Positions 54,387 to 64,000 of a DNA stretch of 64,000 bases are shown piece by piece. Location: NCBI RefSeq assembly GCF_022348085.1, contig NZ_JAKRFN010000003.1:186001-250000 (forward strand), given 5' to 3'. The notes under the pieces were generated by a model. That model saw nothing but the letters and a program-made list of their open reading frames with translations, ran no database searches and was not told the DNA's origin. The first letter of the stretch is position 1. Every line of letters starts with the position of its first letter. Both the position numbers and the translations under genes were made by a program. Source of the stretch: Mycobacterium sp. PSTR-4-N (GTDB taxonomy: Bacteria > Actinomycetota > Actinomycetes > Mycobacteriales > Mycobacteriaceae).

Positions 54387-55321
54387 TGCAGTGAGCCGAT
54401 CTCGGCGAGGCGCGCACCGCGCGCCCAGTCGGCGGCATTCATCGGTTTCTTGCCCGGCGGTTGCACGGTGTGCAGTTCGACGGCGTCGGTGCCGGTACCC
54501 ACCAGCACCCGCTTCTTCTCGACACCGAGCCGGCCCGGTTCCAGGTCGCTGCGGCCCGAGTCACCGTCGACCACGGACACCGGCCCGATCTTGACGCGCT
54601 GCTCGCCGAGCATCGTCCATGCTCCCGGGTTCGGCGTGACGGCGCGGACCCGCCGGTCGACCACGTGGGCGGGGAGGTCCCATCGGACGCGGGCGTCCTC
54701 GACGGTGATCTTCGGGGCGACGCTGACGCCCTCGGTCGGCTGCGGCACCGGGGTGAGCGTGCCGTCGGCGATCCCGTCCATGGTGGCCTCCAGCAGACCG
54801 GCGCCGGAGTCGGCCAACCGCGCCAGGAGCTCACCCGCGGTGTCACGGGGCGTGATGGTCTCGGTGACGACGCCGTACACCGGACCCGAGTCCAGGCTCG
54901 GCTCGATCTGAAAGGTCGTCGCCCCGGTGACGGTGTCCCCGGCGGCGATCGCGGCCTGCACCGGTGCCGCACCGCGCCATGCGGGCAGCAGCGAGAAGTG
55001 CAGGTTGACCCAGCCGTGCGCCGGCACGTCGAGCAGGCCGTCGCCGAGCAGGGCGCCGTAGGCCACGACGGCGCAGCACTCCGGCCCCAGCGCAGCGAGT
55101 TCGGCGACGAATTCCGGCGAATTGGGGCGCGAGGGCCGCAGCACCGGGATGCCGGCGTCGAGGGCCAGCGCAGCCACCGGGGACGGGATCGGGGTGCCGC
55201 GCCGGCCGACAGCGGCATCGGGGCGCGTCAGGACGGCGATCACCTCGTGGCGCGGCGACGAGAGGAGGCGACGCAGGGACGGAAGGGCCGGCTCCGGGGT
55301 GCCGGCGAAGACGAGACGCAC
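54383..55321 (-). CDS. fmt: Methionyl-tRNA formyltransferase
   Basis: A 312-residue enzyme starting at the codon ending 55321. The formyl-THF domain contains [18 protein letters not shown] (Asn/His catalytic pair region) and the aspartate in SLDSGPVYG. The C-terminal OB domain is present. It formylates initiator Met-tRNA. It heads the fmt-rsmB-rpe-ribD operon. Confidence 0.96.
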   Translation of the reverse strand: MRLVFAGTPEPALPSLRRLLSSPRHEVIAVLTRPDAAVGRRGTPIPSPVAALALDAGIPVLRPSRPNSPEFVAELAALGPECCAVVAYGALLGDGLLDVPAHGWVNLHFSLLPAWRGAAPVQAAIAAGDTVTGATTFQIEPSLDSGPVYGVVTETITPRDTAGELLARLADSGAGLLEATMDGIADGTLTPVPQPTEGVSVAPKITVEDARVRWDLPAHVVDRRVRAVTPNPGAWTMLGEQRVKIGPVSVVDGDSGRSDLEPGRLGVEKKRVLVGTGTDAVELHTVQPPGKKPMNAADWARGARLAEIGSLQ

Positions 55322-55341
55322 CGGGCCAGTCTAGGAACCGC

Positions 55342-55875
55342 CTACTGGGGCTGGCGGTAGTACTCCTTCTCGCTGACGCCGCTCAACGGTGCGACGAACA
55401 TCCACGGAATCGTGCTGAGCAGCCGATTCAGGGTGGCGACGGAGTCGTTGTAGTACTGGCGCGCGAACGCGAGCTTGTCCTCGGTGTCGGCGAGGTTGCG
55501 CTGCAGATCCAGGAAGTTCGCGGACGAACTCAGTTGCGGCGAGCCCTGTCCGAGGGTCAGCAGCGGTGTCAGCGCGGCGTCGAGTTGCCGCTCGGCGTCG
55601 CTGCGTTGTGCCACCGAGCGACCCGCCGTCGCCGCGGTCAGCGCCTGCGTGGCGTCGGTGACGCGGTCCAGCACATCCTTCTCGTGGGCGGCGAAGGTGG
55701 CCACGGCGTGGACCAGGCTGGGGATGAGCGATGCACGCCGGGTCAGTTCCACGTCGATACCGGCCAGCGCCTCGGCGACCCGCACGTCGGCCGATCGGAT
55801 CTTGTTGTAGCCGACCACATATCCGGCACCGATCAGCAGAACCACGACCAGCACGATGGCCAGCACGACGCTCAC
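55342..55875 (-). CDS. LemA family protein
   Basis: About 177 residues. The start is GTG 55875 or GTG 55878; the first overlaps the DUF2207 stop as GTGA, and GGAGGAGG lies just upstream of both. A single N-terminal transmembrane helix (VVLAIVLVVVLLIGAGYVVGYNKI region) is followed by a helical cytosolic or periplasmic domain with NKIRSADVRVAEALAGIDVELTRR and ARQYYNDSVATLNRLLSTIP, typical of LemA. The family's function is unclear; it is often linked to DUF2207 membrane proteins, as here. Confidence 0.88.
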   Translation of the reverse strand: MSVVLAIVLVVVLLIGAGYVVGYNKIRSADVRVAEALAGIDVELTRRASLIPSLVHAVATFAAHEKDVLDRVTDATQALTAATAGRSVAQRSDAERQLDAALTPLLTLGQGSPQLSSSANFLDLQRNLADTEDKLAFARQYYNDSVATLNRLLSTIPWMFVAPLSGVSEKEYYRQPQ

Positions 55876-57701
55876 CACGATCCGCCTCCTCCGCCGCCGC
55901 CACCGCCGCCGCCACCGCCACTGAAGCCGCCGCCACTCGACGAGGACGAGGAGGACGACGACTGCGAGGCGGTGTACGCGCCGATCGACGACGACAACGC
56001 CGATTCGAAACTGTCGAAGTCCGCGCCGCCGCCGCTGCCCACCGCCCGCGACGTCGCCGGCCCCGACGTGACGTACCAATCGGGTTGCGGCGCTGCGACG
56101 TTCATGGAGGTCTGATACTTCGCAGCCCAGGCCGCGGCGACTCCACCGGCCACCGCGAACGGAACGTACGCCGTGTAGAGATCCCGGCGGGCAGAGAAGT
56201 CGAAGCGGGTCTCCGCCGAGTCCGTCGCGAGCACACGGTGGAATCCGCCGGCCCGAGACCACAGGTCACGCCCCGCTGCGGTGCGCCGCGAACCCACCCC
56301 GTCCCGCCATGACAGTGCGGTCAGCAGGAAGAACACCGCGAAGGGCAACGCCCACAGCGTGATCGGGAAGCCACAACGGAAGAATCCGCAGACCATCAAC
56401 AGGAACGCGACCGCGTTCGCCGCGCGCAGCCACAGTTCTTTCTTGCGGGGCTCCACCAGTCCCTCATCGCGCGCCCACGCCTGCACGGCCTTGGTCATGT
56501 CCTCCTTGGCCTTGCTCAGCTTCTGTCCCGACGTCTTGGTCTTCTTGGCCGTGAACTCGCTGCCGGTGCTCATCAGCTTCAGCCGGGAGGCAACGGCCAG
56601 GGTGACCGGGTCGAGGCCCGCCCACTGGCCCGGCTGGGCGATGCTGCGCAGCTTCCATTCCTTGTCGCCGAGTTGCTGCAGCGTGATGAGTTTGCGCTCG
56701 GCGAGGTAGAACAGCGTCGCGGTCAGCCCGTTCTTGGGGACCGCCTCGGTGCGGATGTATTCGACCTGCACCGGCCCGAGGCCCGGCGGCGGGGCGTACT
56801 GCAGCGGGAATCCCGGCGACGGTTCGGTCACGCTGCGCAGCCACAGCACGGCGCCTGAGCCGGCGGCGAGGGTGAGCCCGAGCAGCCACAGCACGCCGGT
56901 GACCGACTGGCCGAGGATGCGGTCCCACGTGTAGGGCCACGGCAGCGTGGCGCGCGCAGGCGTCGGCACGTCCACACCCGCGCGCAGGGTGACCGGTGTG
57001 CGGGGCGGCAGCTGCGACGCCGTCGCCACTACGCTGTTCCCGGTCGCGCGCAGCTCATCGCATGCGCGTCCGACGCCTGCCCCGACCGAGCACTGCACCG
57101 CTCCGACGGCGCCGGGCAGCGTCACGTCGATCTCCGCGCGGTCGATGCGGTTGTTCCACGACGGGGCGATGACGTTCCAGAAGAACACCGACGGTGATTC
57201 GGCCGGTGCTCCCACGGTCTGGGCAAACCGGCGGTCGGCCCCGGTGGAGCCGGGATCCAGCACCCCGCGGATGCGGTAGGCGATCTCGAACACGTGCCCT
57301 CCGTCGGACAGTGTTCGGTCGGGGTCACCGATCTTCGCGACGCGGAAGCGTCTGCCGTCTTCCCACAGCATCTGGTAGGGCACCGGTGCTCCATCCAGCT
57401 GGATGGAGGTGATCTCGGGCAGCTGGCGGACGTGAGAGTCGTTGCGGTTGGCGACATCCCAGTACCGGAAGATGCCGTGACGATCGGTGGTGTAGACCTG
57501 CGCGGTGATGGTCTCGACCGCGGTCATGTCCCCCGCCGGGTCGACCGTGGCGGTCATCCGGTAGTCGCTGATCACCACGGGATCTTCGGGCACGGGTCCG
57601 CCGGCGCCGCCGCCGGTGAACAGCAGCGGCCACAGCAGTCCGAATGCGATGAGCAGCAGCGGGATCGACGCCTTGGCCACCCGCCGCACGGACATGGGCA
57701 T
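55872..57701 (-). CDS. DUF2207 domain membrane protein with Ser/Gly-rich tail
   Basis: A 609-residue protein starting at ATG 57701, sharing a base with the priA stop (TGATG). An N-terminal signal/anchor helix (residues about 10-30) leads into an extracytoplasmic DUF2207 domain containing TDRHGIFRYWDV. Further membrane helices lie near residues 255-275, 420-455 and 510-530. The tail is low complexity: nine serines in a row-like run, then GGGFSGGGGG and SW. This tail form recurs in DUF2207 proteins. It is translationally coupled to the LemA gene. Function unknown. Confidence 0.86.
   Translation of the reverse strand: MPMSVRRVAKASIPLLLIAFGLLWPLLFTGGGAGGPVPEDPVVISDYRMTATVDPAGDMTAVETITAQVYTTDRHGIFRYWDVANRNDSHVRQLPEITSIQLDGAPVPYQMLWEDGRRFRVAKIGDPDRTLSDGGHVFEIAYRIRGVLDPGSTGADRRFAQTVGAPAESPSVFFWNVIAPSWNNRIDRAEIDVTLPGAVGAVQCSVGAGVGRACDELRATGNSVVATASQLPPRTPVTLRAGVDVPTPARATLPWPYTWDRILGQSVTGVLWLLGLTLAAGSGAVLWLRSVTEPSPGFPLQYAPPPGLGPVQVEYIRTEAVPKNGLTATLFYLAERKLITLQQLGDKEWKLRSIAQPGQWAGLDPVTLAVASRLKLMSTGSEFTAKKTKTSGQKLSKAKEDMTKAVQAWARDEGLVEPRKKELWLRAANAVAFLLMVCGFFRCGFPITLWALPFAVFFLLTALSWRDGVGSRRTAAGRDLWSRAGGFHRVLATDSAETRFDFSARRDLYTAYVPFAVAGGVAAAWAAKYQTSMNVAAPQPDWYVTSGPATSRAVGSGGGADFDSFESALSSSIGAYTASQSSSSSSSSSGGGFSGGGGGGGGGGGGGSW
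55881..55942. repeat. Low-complexity GC-rich tract encoding poly-Gly
   Basis: A run of CCG/CCA/CCT triplets on the plus strand encodes the glycine tail of the DUF2207 protein; an adjoining GAC/GAG run encodes the serine tract. Slippage could change the length in steps of three. Confidence 0.75.
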
Positions 57702-59701
57702 CACCCTATGTGCAATGGGTCGATCTGGACACGCACCGGCTCGTGGTCGTGGCGGGCACTGTGCACGGCGGTCGCTTTGCGCAGTGCCGCGGCCAGCGCC
57801 AGGCCGTCGGATCGCGCTGCCCGCGCCAGCATGCGGATCACCGGGTGTTCGGGCGCGACGCCGGGCGGGCGGCGCACACCCACCGGCAGGTCGACCGGCC
57901 CCAGCAGGTCGGTGCCGGCGGGCAGGGCCGCATCGTCGAGCAGCGCGTGCACGGCGTCGGCGGTGCCGTCGACGGCGGCCATGTGCACGGCCGGCGGGAG
58001 CCCCACCTCCGCGCGCGCCTCGAGTTCGGCGTCGGCGTGGCCGACGGGGTCCCACCGGATGAGCGCCTGCACGGTCGGGATCGCCGACTCGGCGACCACC
58101 ACCACCGCTCCCCCGTCGTCGCGGCGGCGAACCAGGGCCGCCGCCGACATCCACCGGCGCAGCGTGTCCTCGGCCGCGCGCAGGTCCTGCCGCCCGAGCA
58201 GTGCCCAGCTGTCGAGCAGCAGCGCCGCCCCGTAGCCTCCGTCGGCGACGGGTTCGACGCCCGGGGTGGCGACCACCACTGCGGCGCGCTGCGGTACGGA
58301 CTCCACCACGGCCTCGCCGCCCGAGGTGACCACCGCGACGCCCGGAAAGGCCCGGCCGAGTTCCTCGGCGGTTCGCCGGGCCCCGACGACGACCGCGCGC
58401 ACCGCGTCCGAGCCGCACCGGGCGCAGCGCAGTGCGAGCTCCTCGCGTCCGCACCATCGGCAGACCGCCCCGGCCGCGTCGCGGCTGGCCAATGACAGCG
58501 GCCCGGTGCAGTGCCGGCAGCGGGCGACGGTGCGGCAGCGGGCGCAGGACAGCGCGGGCACATAGCCGCGCCGCGGCACCTGCACCAGAACCGGGGCGCC
58601 GGCGGTCAGCGCGGCGCGGGCGGCGTCCAGCGCCACCGACGGCAACCGCGCGGTCCGCGCGGCCGGGTCGCGCTCCTGGGCATAGGCGCTGTCCTCCAGC
58701 GCGATCATCCGCGGAGCGGCCGCCCGGACCGTCTGCCGCGGGGCGGTCAGGTCGTGAGCCCACCCGCTACGTACCAGCGCCTGCGCTTCGGCGGTGCGCG
58801 CGTGGCCGCCGATCACCGCGGCGCAGCGCACCTGGTGGGCACGCAGCATCGCGACCTCGCGGGCATGGGGATAAGGGGCGCGGGGTTCGGCCAGCGAATC
58901 GTCGCCGTCGTCCCACATGAGCACGAGACCGAGGTCGGCGACCGGGGCGAACACGGCGCTGCGGGTGCCTATTACCACGCGGGCGTCTCCGCGCAGCACC
59001 GCGAGCCACCGGCGGTAGCGCTCCGCAGGCCCCAACCCCGCGGAGAGCGCCACCACTCGCGTGGTGTCGACGAGCGCACCGCATGCCGCCGAGAGCCGGT
59101 CGACGTCGCGCTGGTCGGGCACCACGGCGAGCACCGAGCGGCCGGCGCGCACGGTCACCGCCGCGGCTTCGGCCAGCCGGGCCGGCCAGTCATCGCCTGG
59201 CAGCGCCTGCCAGACCGCGCGGGCGGCGCGACCGTCGCGCAGCGCGGCGATGAACTGTGTTCCGCCGCTGTAGGCCGACCACGCGGCGGCATCGATATCG
59301 GCAGGGACGTGCGGGTCGAGCGGGACCGCAGGCCGTTTCTCGACGGTCGCGTGCCGCGGCGGGATCGCCAGCCGCAGCACGTCGGCACGTGTGCCGGCGT
59401 AGCGCGCGGCGACGGCGTCGACGAGCCGGCGCACATCGTGCGTCAACACCGGCTGCGCGGAGACCACCTTCTCCAGCCACCCCAGGCGGCCGCCGTGATC
59501 GGTCTCCGAACGCCGTTCGAGAACGAACGCGTCGACCAACCGGCCGTTGAACCTCACCTTGACGCGGACCCCGGGTTGCGCGTCGTCGGACATCTCGGAC
59601 GCGACCAGGTAGTCGAACTCCCGATCCAGGTGCGGCACCGTCAGCATCGGCAGCACCCGCGCGATGGGCTCGTGTTCGGCAGCCTCCCGTCCGACGGTCA
59701 C
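57701..59701 (-). CDS. priA: Primosomal protein N' PriA, helicase-degenerate form
   Basis: A 666-residue PriA starting at GTG 59701, overlapping the YhhN stop. The N-terminal DNA-binding domain ([12 protein letters not shown]) and the two zinc clusters ([13 protein letters not shown] and [16 protein letters not shown]) are present. However, the Walker A position (about residues 163-175) reads [14 protein letters not shown] and the Walker B position reads LMWDDGDD, so ATP binding and helicase activity are probably lost. The same is known for mycobacterial orthologs. It may act as a DNA-binding replication-restart factor. Confidence 0.92.
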   Translation of the reverse strand: MTVGREAAEHEPIARVLPMLTVPHLDREFDYLVASEMSDDAQPGVRVKVRFNGRLVDAFVLERRSETDHGGRLGWLEKVVSAQPVLTHDVRRLVDAVAARYAGTRADVLRLAIPPRHATVEKRPAVPLDPHVPADIDAAAWSAYSGGTQFIAALRDGRAARAVWQALPGDDWPARLAEAAAVTVRAGRSVLAVVPDQRDVDRLSAACGALVDTTRVVALSAGLGPAERYRRWLAVLRGDARVVIGTRSAVFAPVADLGLVLMWDDGDDSLAEPRAPYPHAREVAMLRAHQVRCAAVIGGHARTAEAQALVRSGWAHDLTAPRQTVRAAAPRMIALEDSAYAQERDPAARTARLPSVALDAARAALTAGAPVLVQVPRRGYVPALSCARCRTVARCRHCTGPLSLASRDAAGAVCRWCGREELALRCARCGSDAVRAVVVGARRTAEELGRAFPGVAVVTSGGEAVVESVPQRAAVVVATPGVEPVADGGYGAALLLDSWALLGRQDLRAAEDTLRRWMSAAALVRRRDDGGAVVVVAESAIPTVQALIRWDPVGHADAELEARAEVGLPPAVHMAAVDGTADAVHALLDDAALPAGTDLLGPVDLPVGVRRPPGVAPEHPVIRMLARAARSDGLALAAALRKATAVHSARHDHEPVRVQIDPLHIG

Positions 59702-60402
59702 CCCGCAGGTCTAGCAGAGGGCTCAGACGATCGGCCGAACAGCAGGCCCGCGGTGATCAGCAGCAGCGACGCCGCATAGACCCACCAGATCGGCACCGCC
59801 AGCGTCTCGTCCCCCAGCACGAACCGTCCGATGCCGATCATCGCGTCGGACACCGCGAAACAGACCGCGCCCAGCGCTGTCCACGGCGTCGGCAGGTCGG
59901 CGAGCAGGGCCGTGCACACCATCGCGCCCAGCACGGCGATGTAGGCCGTGACCGGAATCGCCATCCCGTCTGCGACCAGCCGTGGCCAGAACCACACCAG
60001 TAGACCCGCGCACGCCAGCACGGTCAGCCCCGCTGCCGCCAGACGCAGCGGCGTGGCCCGGATCAGCGGCCACAGCGTCACCAGGAAGCACAGATGCGCC
60101 ACCAGGAACGCCGCCAAACCCAGCACGAACGACGGCTCCCACCACGGCATCGCGAGGAGGAAGTCGCCGGCGGCGGAGAACAGCAGCGCGCCCACCAGCC
60201 AACGGCGCTCGCGAGCGATCGGGTGCGCCCACGCCGCCGCGGCGAGGAGCACGGCCGCGAGCGCCTTGACCGCGGGCTGGGCGCCGAAGCGGCCGGTGAG
60301 TTCGGCGCCTGCAGGCACGTGCGTCGCGGTGACGATCAGAAACACCCCGTAGGTCGCGGCCACGGCGGCCGCGGCTGCCCACAGTGCAATCCGGCGGGTC
60401 AT
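59698..60402 (-). CDS. YhhN family lysoplasmalogenase-like membrane protein
   Basis: A 234-residue protein starting at ATG 60402, with about eight transmembrane helices. Family markers include [26 protein letters not shown] and the aspartate-containing [17 protein letters not shown]. YhhN/TMEM86 proteins hydrolyse the vinyl-ether bond of lysoplasmalogens or act on related lipids. Mycobacteria are not known for plasmalogens, so the real substrate is open. Position matches Rv1401. Confidence 0.85.
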   Translation of the reverse strand: MTRRIALWAAAAAVAATYGVFLIVTATHVPAGAELTGRFGAQPAVKALAAVLLAAAAWAHPIARERRWLVGALLFSAAGDFLLAMPWWEPSFVLGLAAFLVAHLCFLVTLWPLIRATPLRLAAAGLTVLACAGLLVWFWPRLVADGMAIPVTAYIAVLGAMVCTALLADLPTPWTALGAVCFAVSDAMIGIGRFVLGDETLAVPIWWVYAASLLLITAGLLFGRSSEPSARPAG

Positions 60403-60435
60403 CACAGGGGCGAACCTACTAAAACCCGCGGACAC

Positions 60436-60441
60436 TACCGT
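60436..60441 (+). promoter_or_regulatory. -10 element for leaderless esterase transcript
   Basis: TACCGT fits TANNNT and lies seven bases before ATG 60449, supporting that start over GTG 60440. Confidence 0.5.
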
Positions 60442-60448
60442 GTGGGCC

Positions 60449-61366
60449 ATGGCTGACCTCGATCCCGTGCTGGCGAAGGTGCTCGACGCGGTGCCGTTCC
60501 GACTGACCACCGACGGCGGGCCCGAGCTCGCCCGGCAACGCTTCGCCGAGCTCCCGCGGGCGGAGGTGTTCCCGGAGGTGACGACCGCCGAGCAGAGCGT
60601 CTCCGGTCCGGCCGGCCCGGTGCCCGTGCGCATCTACCGGCCCCCTGCCGAGGCATCGGCGCTTCCAGTGGTGGTCTTCATCCACGGCGGCGGGTGGTCG
60701 GTGGGTGACCTCGACACCTACGACGCGGCGGCGCGCCTGCACGCCGTGCGCGCCGAGGCCCTGGTGGTGTCGGTCGACTACCGGCTGGCCCCCGAGCACC
60801 CGTACCCGGCGGCCGTCGAGGACGTGTGGGCGGTGACGCAGTGGGTGGCCGAGCGCGCCGACGAGATCGGCGGCGACGCCGCGCGCGTCGCAGTGGCCGG
60901 TGATTCGGCGGGTGGCAATCTCGCCGCGGTGGTCGCCCAGCAGGCCCGCGACGCCGGCATCCCGCTGCGGCTGCAGCTGCTGTGGTATCCGTCGACGACG
61001 TTCGACACGTCGCTACCGTCGTTCACGGAGAACGCCGAGGCGCCGATCCTCGGTGTGGCGGAGTGCAAGGCGTTCACCCGCTGGTACGTCGGCGACACCG
61101 ATCTGACGCAGCCGCCTGCCACGCTGGTGCCCGCAGTCGGAGACCTCACCGGCGTGGCGCCCGCCCACATCGTGGTCGCCGGCCACGACCCGTTGCGTGA
61201 CGACGGCGCCCGCTACGCGCAGCTGTTGAGCAGCGCCGGGGTGGACGCCGCGCTGCACACCGCCGACACGCTTGTGCACGGATTCCTCGGCTACTACGGC
61301 GTCGTACCTGCCGCGACGGAGGTCACCGACCGGGCGCTGGACGCGCTGCGCGACGCGCTGAAATAG
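60449..61366 (+). CDS. Alpha/beta hydrolase of the hormone-sensitive lipase family (LipH/LipI-like)
   Basis: A 305-residue esterase starting at ATG 60449. The oxyanion motif is HGGGW (about residues 79-83) and the nucleophile is Ser153 in GDSAGG. The acid and base are Asp247 in [10 protein letters not shown] and His277 in VHGF. There is no signal peptide. M. tuberculosis has two adjacent copies here (lipH, lipI); this window has one. It likely cleaves short-chain acyl esters. Confidence 0.9.
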   Translation: MADLDPVLAKVLDAVPFRLTTDGGPELARQRFAELPRAEVFPEVTTAEQSVSGPAGPVPVRIYRPPAEASALPVVVFIHGGGWSVGDLDTYDAAARLHAVRAEALVVSVDYRLAPEHPYPAAVEDVWAVTQWVAERADEIGGDAARVAVAGDSAGGNLAAVVAQQARDAGIPLRLQLLWYPSTTFDTSLPSFTENAEAPILGVAECKAFTRWYVGDTDLTQPPATLVPAVGDLTGVAPAHIVVAGHDPLRDDGARYAQLLSSAGVDAALHTADTLVHGFLGYYGVVPAATEVTDRALDALRDALK

Positions 61367-61367
61367 G

Positions 61368-62576
61368 TCAGACGGCGCTCTTCAGGTCGTCGACCTTGTT
61401 CAGCTGCTCCCACGGCAGCTCGATGTCCGTGCGACCGAAGTGGCCGTACGCCGCGGTCGGCGCATAGATCGGCCGCAGCAGGTCGAGGTCGCGCACGATC
61501 GCGCCGGGACGCAGGTCGAACACCTCGAGAATGGCCTTCTCGATCTTCACCGGGTCGACGGTCTCGGAGCCGAACGTCTCCACGAACAGACCCACCGGGG
61601 CCGCCTTGCCGATCGCGTAGGCGATCTGGACCTCGACCCGCTCGGCGAGGCCGGCGGCGACCACGTTCTTGGCGACCCAGCGCATCGCGTAGGCGGCCGA
61701 GCGGTCCACCTTGGACGGGTCCTTGCCGGAGAACGCGCCGCCACCGTGGCGGGCCCAGCCGCCGTAGGTGTCGACGATGATCTTGCGGCCGGTCAGGCCC
61801 GCGTCGCCCATCGGGCCGCCGAGCACGAACTTGCCGGTCGGGTTGACCAGGATGCGCGGATTGGACGTGTCGAGGGTGTCGTGGCCGAGCTCGGTGAGCA
61901 CGGCGTCGATGACGTGCTGCTTGATCTCGGGAGTCAGCTGACTGTCCAGGTCGATGCCGTCGGCGTGCTGGGTGGACAGCACCACGGTGTCCAGGCGCAC
62001 CGGGGTGGTGCCGTCGTACTGCACCGTGACCTGGGTCTTGCCGTCGGGACGCAGGTAGTCGAGCGTGCCGTTCTTGCGGACCTCGGTCAGCTTGCGCGAC
62101 AGCCGGTGCGCCAGCGCGATTGGCAGCGGCATCAGCTCAGGCGTGTCGGCGATCGCGTAGCCGAACATCAGGCCCTGGTCGCCGGCGCCCTGCGAATCCA
62201 GCGGGTCGGCCGCACCCTCGACGCGCGTCTCGTGGGCGGTGTCCACGCCCTGGGCGATGTCGGGCGACTGCGCACCGATGCCGATGTTGACGCCGCACGT
62301 CAGGCCGTCGAAGCCCTTGTCGGAATGGTCGTAGCCGATGTCGAGGATGCGCGCACGCACGGTGTTGGTGATGTCGGCGAACGCTTCCTTGGCCGTGGTG
62401 GTCACCTCGCCCACCACGTGCACCTGGCCGGTCGTGACCAGGGTCTCGACCGCCACACGGGACTTCGGATCGCCGGCCAACAGTGCGTCGAGCACCGAAT
62501 CGCTGATCGCGTCGCAGATCTTGTCCGGGTGCCCTTCGGTCACCGACTCACTGGTAAACAGCCGAGCATCACTCAC
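61368..62576 (-). CDS. metK: S-adenosylmethionine synthetase
   Basis: A 402-residue enzyme starting at GTG 62576 with AAAGGGA seven bases upstream. Signatures are [29 protein letters not shown] and [16 protein letters not shown]. It makes SAM from methionine and ATP. The 121 bases upstream hold no recognisable SAM riboswitch. It stops one base after the esterase stop on the other strand. Confidence 0.97.
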   Translation of the reverse strand: MSDARLFTSESVTEGHPDKICDAISDSVLDALLAGDPKSRVAVETLVTTGQVHVVGEVTTTAKEAFADITNTVRARILDIGYDHSDKGFDGLTCGVNIGIGAQSPDIAQGVDTAHETRVEGAADPLDSQGAGDQGLMFGYAIADTPELMPLPIALAHRLSRKLTEVRKNGTLDYLRPDGKTQVTVQYDGTTPVRLDTVVLSTQHADGIDLDSQLTPEIKQHVIDAVLTELGHDTLDTSNPRILVNPTGKFVLGGPMGDAGLTGRKIIVDTYGGWARHGGGAFSGKDPSKVDRSAAYAMRWVAKNVVAAGLAERVEVQIAYAIGKAAPVGLFVETFGSETVDPVKIEKAILEVFDLRPGAIVRDLDLLRPIYAPTAAYGHFGRTDIELPWEQLNKVDDLKSAV

Positions 62577-62697
62577 GTGCGATCCCTTTCACTTCCACTG
62601 TCTGTGCCGGCACACGGCGGCGCCACTGGCACCCAAGCGTGTCCCCCTGCAGCGCGCAACCTTTACGCGCACGCGTCGTACCTCCGTCGTTCGCCGC

Positions 62698-63942
62698 TCA
62701 CCTGCTCTGCAGGAAGCCGACGATCGCGTCCACAATACGGCTCGCCATCACGGTCTTCGAACCGTGCTCCAGTGCGGCCTCCTTGCCGTCGGCGGACAGC
62801 AGCCAGCCGTCGTTGTGGTCGACCTCGAAAGCCCGGTTCTCCCCCACCGCATTGACGACGAGCAGATCGCACCCTTTGCGGGCGAGCTTGGCCCGCGCGT
62901 GGAACAGCACGTCGCCGTTGGCGTCGCCGGTCTCCGCCGCGAAACCCACGATGGCCCGCATGTTGGGCAGTTGCCCGTCGGCGCGGGAGCGCACCGCACC
63001 GGCCAGCACGTCGTCGTTACGGACCAGCTCGATGGTCGGCTCGCCCTCGCCCGCCGGGCCCTTCTTGATCTTGGTGAGCACCGGGTTGGCGGGCCGGAAA
63101 TCGGCGACCGCAGCGGCCATCACCAGCACGTTGGCCGCCGCGGCGTGCTTGGACACCGCGTCGCGCAGCGCAGTGGCCGACCCGACGTGCTCGACGTGCA
63201 CGCCGGCCGGGTCGATCAGCCCGGCGGTGTGTCCGGCGATGAGCGTGACATCGGCGCCGCGTTGCGCCATCACCCTGGCCAGCGCGTAGCCCTGTTTACC
63301 CGAGCTGCGGTTGCCGATGAACCGCACCGGATCGATGGGTTCGCGAGTGCCGCCGGCGGTGACCAGCACTTTCACCCCGGCCATGTCGTAGGGCAGCGCG
63401 TCGCCGCGCGCCAGCAGCAGTTGGGCCAGGGTGCTGATCTCCTCGGCCTCGGGCAACCGCCCGGGACCGGTGTCGGCGCCGGTGAGCCGGCCCGACGCGG
63501 GTTCCATCACCACCGACCCGCGCCGGCGCAGGGTCGCGACGTTGTCGACCGTCGCCGGATGGAACCACATCTCGGTGTGCATCGCCGGTGCGTAGAGCAC
63601 CGGGCAGCGGGCGGTCAGCAGGGTGGCGGTCAGCAGGTCGTCCGCGCGTCCGATGGTGGCGCGTGCCAGCAGGTCCGCGGTGGCCGGCGCCACGACGACG
63701 AGGTCGGCGCCCTGGCCGATGCGAACGTGCGGAACCTCGTGGACGTCGTCGAAGACGCCGGTGTGGACGGGATTACCCGACAGCGCCTCGAAGGTGGCCG
63801 CGCCGACGAACTTCAGAGCCGATTCGGTGGGAACCACCCGCACGGAGTGGCCCGCCTCGGTGAGCTGACGGACCACCGTCGCCGCCTTGTAGGCGGCGAT
63901 GCCGCCGGCGACCCCGACGATGATCCGTTTGCGATCGGCCAT
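62698..63942 (-). CDS. coaBC: Bifunctional phosphopantothenoylcysteine decarboxylase/synthetase CoaBC
   Basis: A 414-residue fusion starting at ATG 63942, fifteen bases after the rpoZ stop. The N-terminal flavin-binding decarboxylase (about residues 5-180) has GVAGGIAAYKAA, VVAPATADLLA and PAMHTEMW, where most CoaC enzymes have PAMNxxMW. The C-terminal CTP-dependent synthetase has VTAGGTREPIDPVRFIGNRSSGKQG. It carries out the second and third steps of CoA synthesis from phosphopantothenate. Matches Rv1391. Confidence 0.96.
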   Translation of the reverse strand: MADRKRIIVGVAGGIAAYKAATVVRQLTEAGHSVRVVPTESALKFVGAATFEALSGNPVHTGVFDDVHEVPHVRIGQGADLVVVAPATADLLARATIGRADDLLTATLLTARCPVLYAPAMHTEMWFHPATVDNVATLRRRGSVVMEPASGRLTGADTGPGRLPEAEEISTLAQLLLARGDALPYDMAGVKVLVTAGGTREPIDPVRFIGNRSSGKQGYALARVMAQRGADVTLIAGHTAGLIDPAGVHVEHVGSATALRDAVSKHAAAANVLVMAAAVADFRPANPVLTKIKKGPAGEGEPTIELVRNDDVLAGAVRSRADGQLPNMRAIVGFAAETGDANGDVLFHARAKLARKGCDLLVVNAVGENRAFEVDHNDGWLLSADGKEAALEHGSKTVMASRIVDAIVGFLQSR

Positions 63943-63957
63943 GGGCCGCAGCCGCTT

Positions 63958-64000
63958 CTACTCGCCCTCGGTGTGCTCGAGCAGGTCCTCGTGGATCTCG
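63958..64000 (-). CDS. rpoZ: RNA polymerase omega subunit, C-terminal end (window-edge partial)
   Basis: Only the last 14 codons are in the window, ending EIHEDLLEHTEGE before a TAG stop at 63958-63960. This acidic tail and the position directly upstream of coaBC match mycobacterial rpoZ (Rv1390). The omega subunit aids assembly of RNA polymerase. Confidence 0.82.
   Translation of the reverse strand, partial: EIHEDLLEHTEGE

Noticed and set aside
62577-62697. Possible SAM riboswitch ahead of metK
   Set aside because: Only 121 bases, and I cannot find the conserved paired elements of known SAM riboswitch classes; a plain ribosome-binding site is present.

Overview
This window is a high-GC actinobacterial chromosome segment, almost certainly from a fast-growing environmental mycobacterium (Mycolicibacterium type). 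The main evidence is gene order. From left to right it follows, in inverted orientation, the Mycobacterium tuberculosis block from Rv1473 down to Rv1390: ABC-F, echA12, trxB1, sufTUSCDBR, mptB, ctaA, qor, ctaB, tkt-tal-zwf-opcA-pgl, secG-tpiA-pgk-gap, whiA-yvcK-rapZ-uvrC, ribH-ribBA, ribC, lprG-p55, ribD-rpe-rsmB-fmt, priA, metK, coaBC, rpoZ. PE_PGRS genes that interrupt this block in M. tuberculosis are absent. A phosphoenolpyruvate carboxylase gene and a lutABC lactate-utilisation operon are present. These identifications rest on remembered family knowledge, not on a search.

Region by region. 1-4.3 kb: end of an ABC-F ATPase, a crotonase-fold protein, thioredoxin, a secreted GH16 beta-glucanase and an FMN-type reductase. 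4.3-11.3 kb: a HAD hydrolase, then the complete SUF iron-sulfur assembly operon sufR-B-D-C-S-U-T, read leftward, with a SufR-type operator in front. 11.4-16.1 kb: the MptB mannosyltransferase with a two-gene ABC exporter, then a PhlG-like hydrolase divergent from a TetR regulator. 16.1-20 kb: haem A synthesis (ctaA, ctaB) around an ATP-grasp protein and a quinone oxidoreductase. 20-26.5 kb: the pentose phosphate operon. 26.5-29.4 kb: lutABC. 29.4-34.1 kb: a small coiled-coil protein, ppc, an FAD amine oxidase-like protein and secG. 34.2-37.3 kb: gap-pgk-tpiA. 37.4-40 kb: a solute-binding-like protein, a ThrE exporter and an unknown membrane-anchored protein. 39.9-44.9 kb: uvrC-rapZ-yvcK-whiA. 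45-52.3 kb: riboflavin genes in three pieces, interleaved with a DJ-1-like protein and the lprG-p55 lipid-export pair. 51.3-57.7 kb: fmt-rsmB-rpe-ribD and a LemA/DUF2207 pair. 57.7-64 kb: a helicase-degenerate PriA, a YhhN lysoplasmalogenase, an HSL-family esterase, metK, coaBC and the 3' end of rpoZ.

The genes are mainly central metabolism and cofactor supply: glycolysis, pentose phosphate pathway, anaplerosis, riboflavin, CoA, SAM, Fe-S and haem A. They are packed very tightly, with many ATGA/GTGA stop-start overlaps and several convergent overlaps. A recurring feature is a TANNNT or (G/C)ATACT hexamer 6-7 bases before an ATG/GTG, typical of mycobacterial leaderless transcripts. I saw no tRNA, rRNA, CRISPR array, insertion sequence or prophage. 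I found no convincing new multi-gene system. The best leads are small: a TetR/PhlG-like pair with two matching palindromes, an unannotated-looking 60-residue gene with a good ribosome-binding site, and several conserved proteins that lack canonical catalytic residues.
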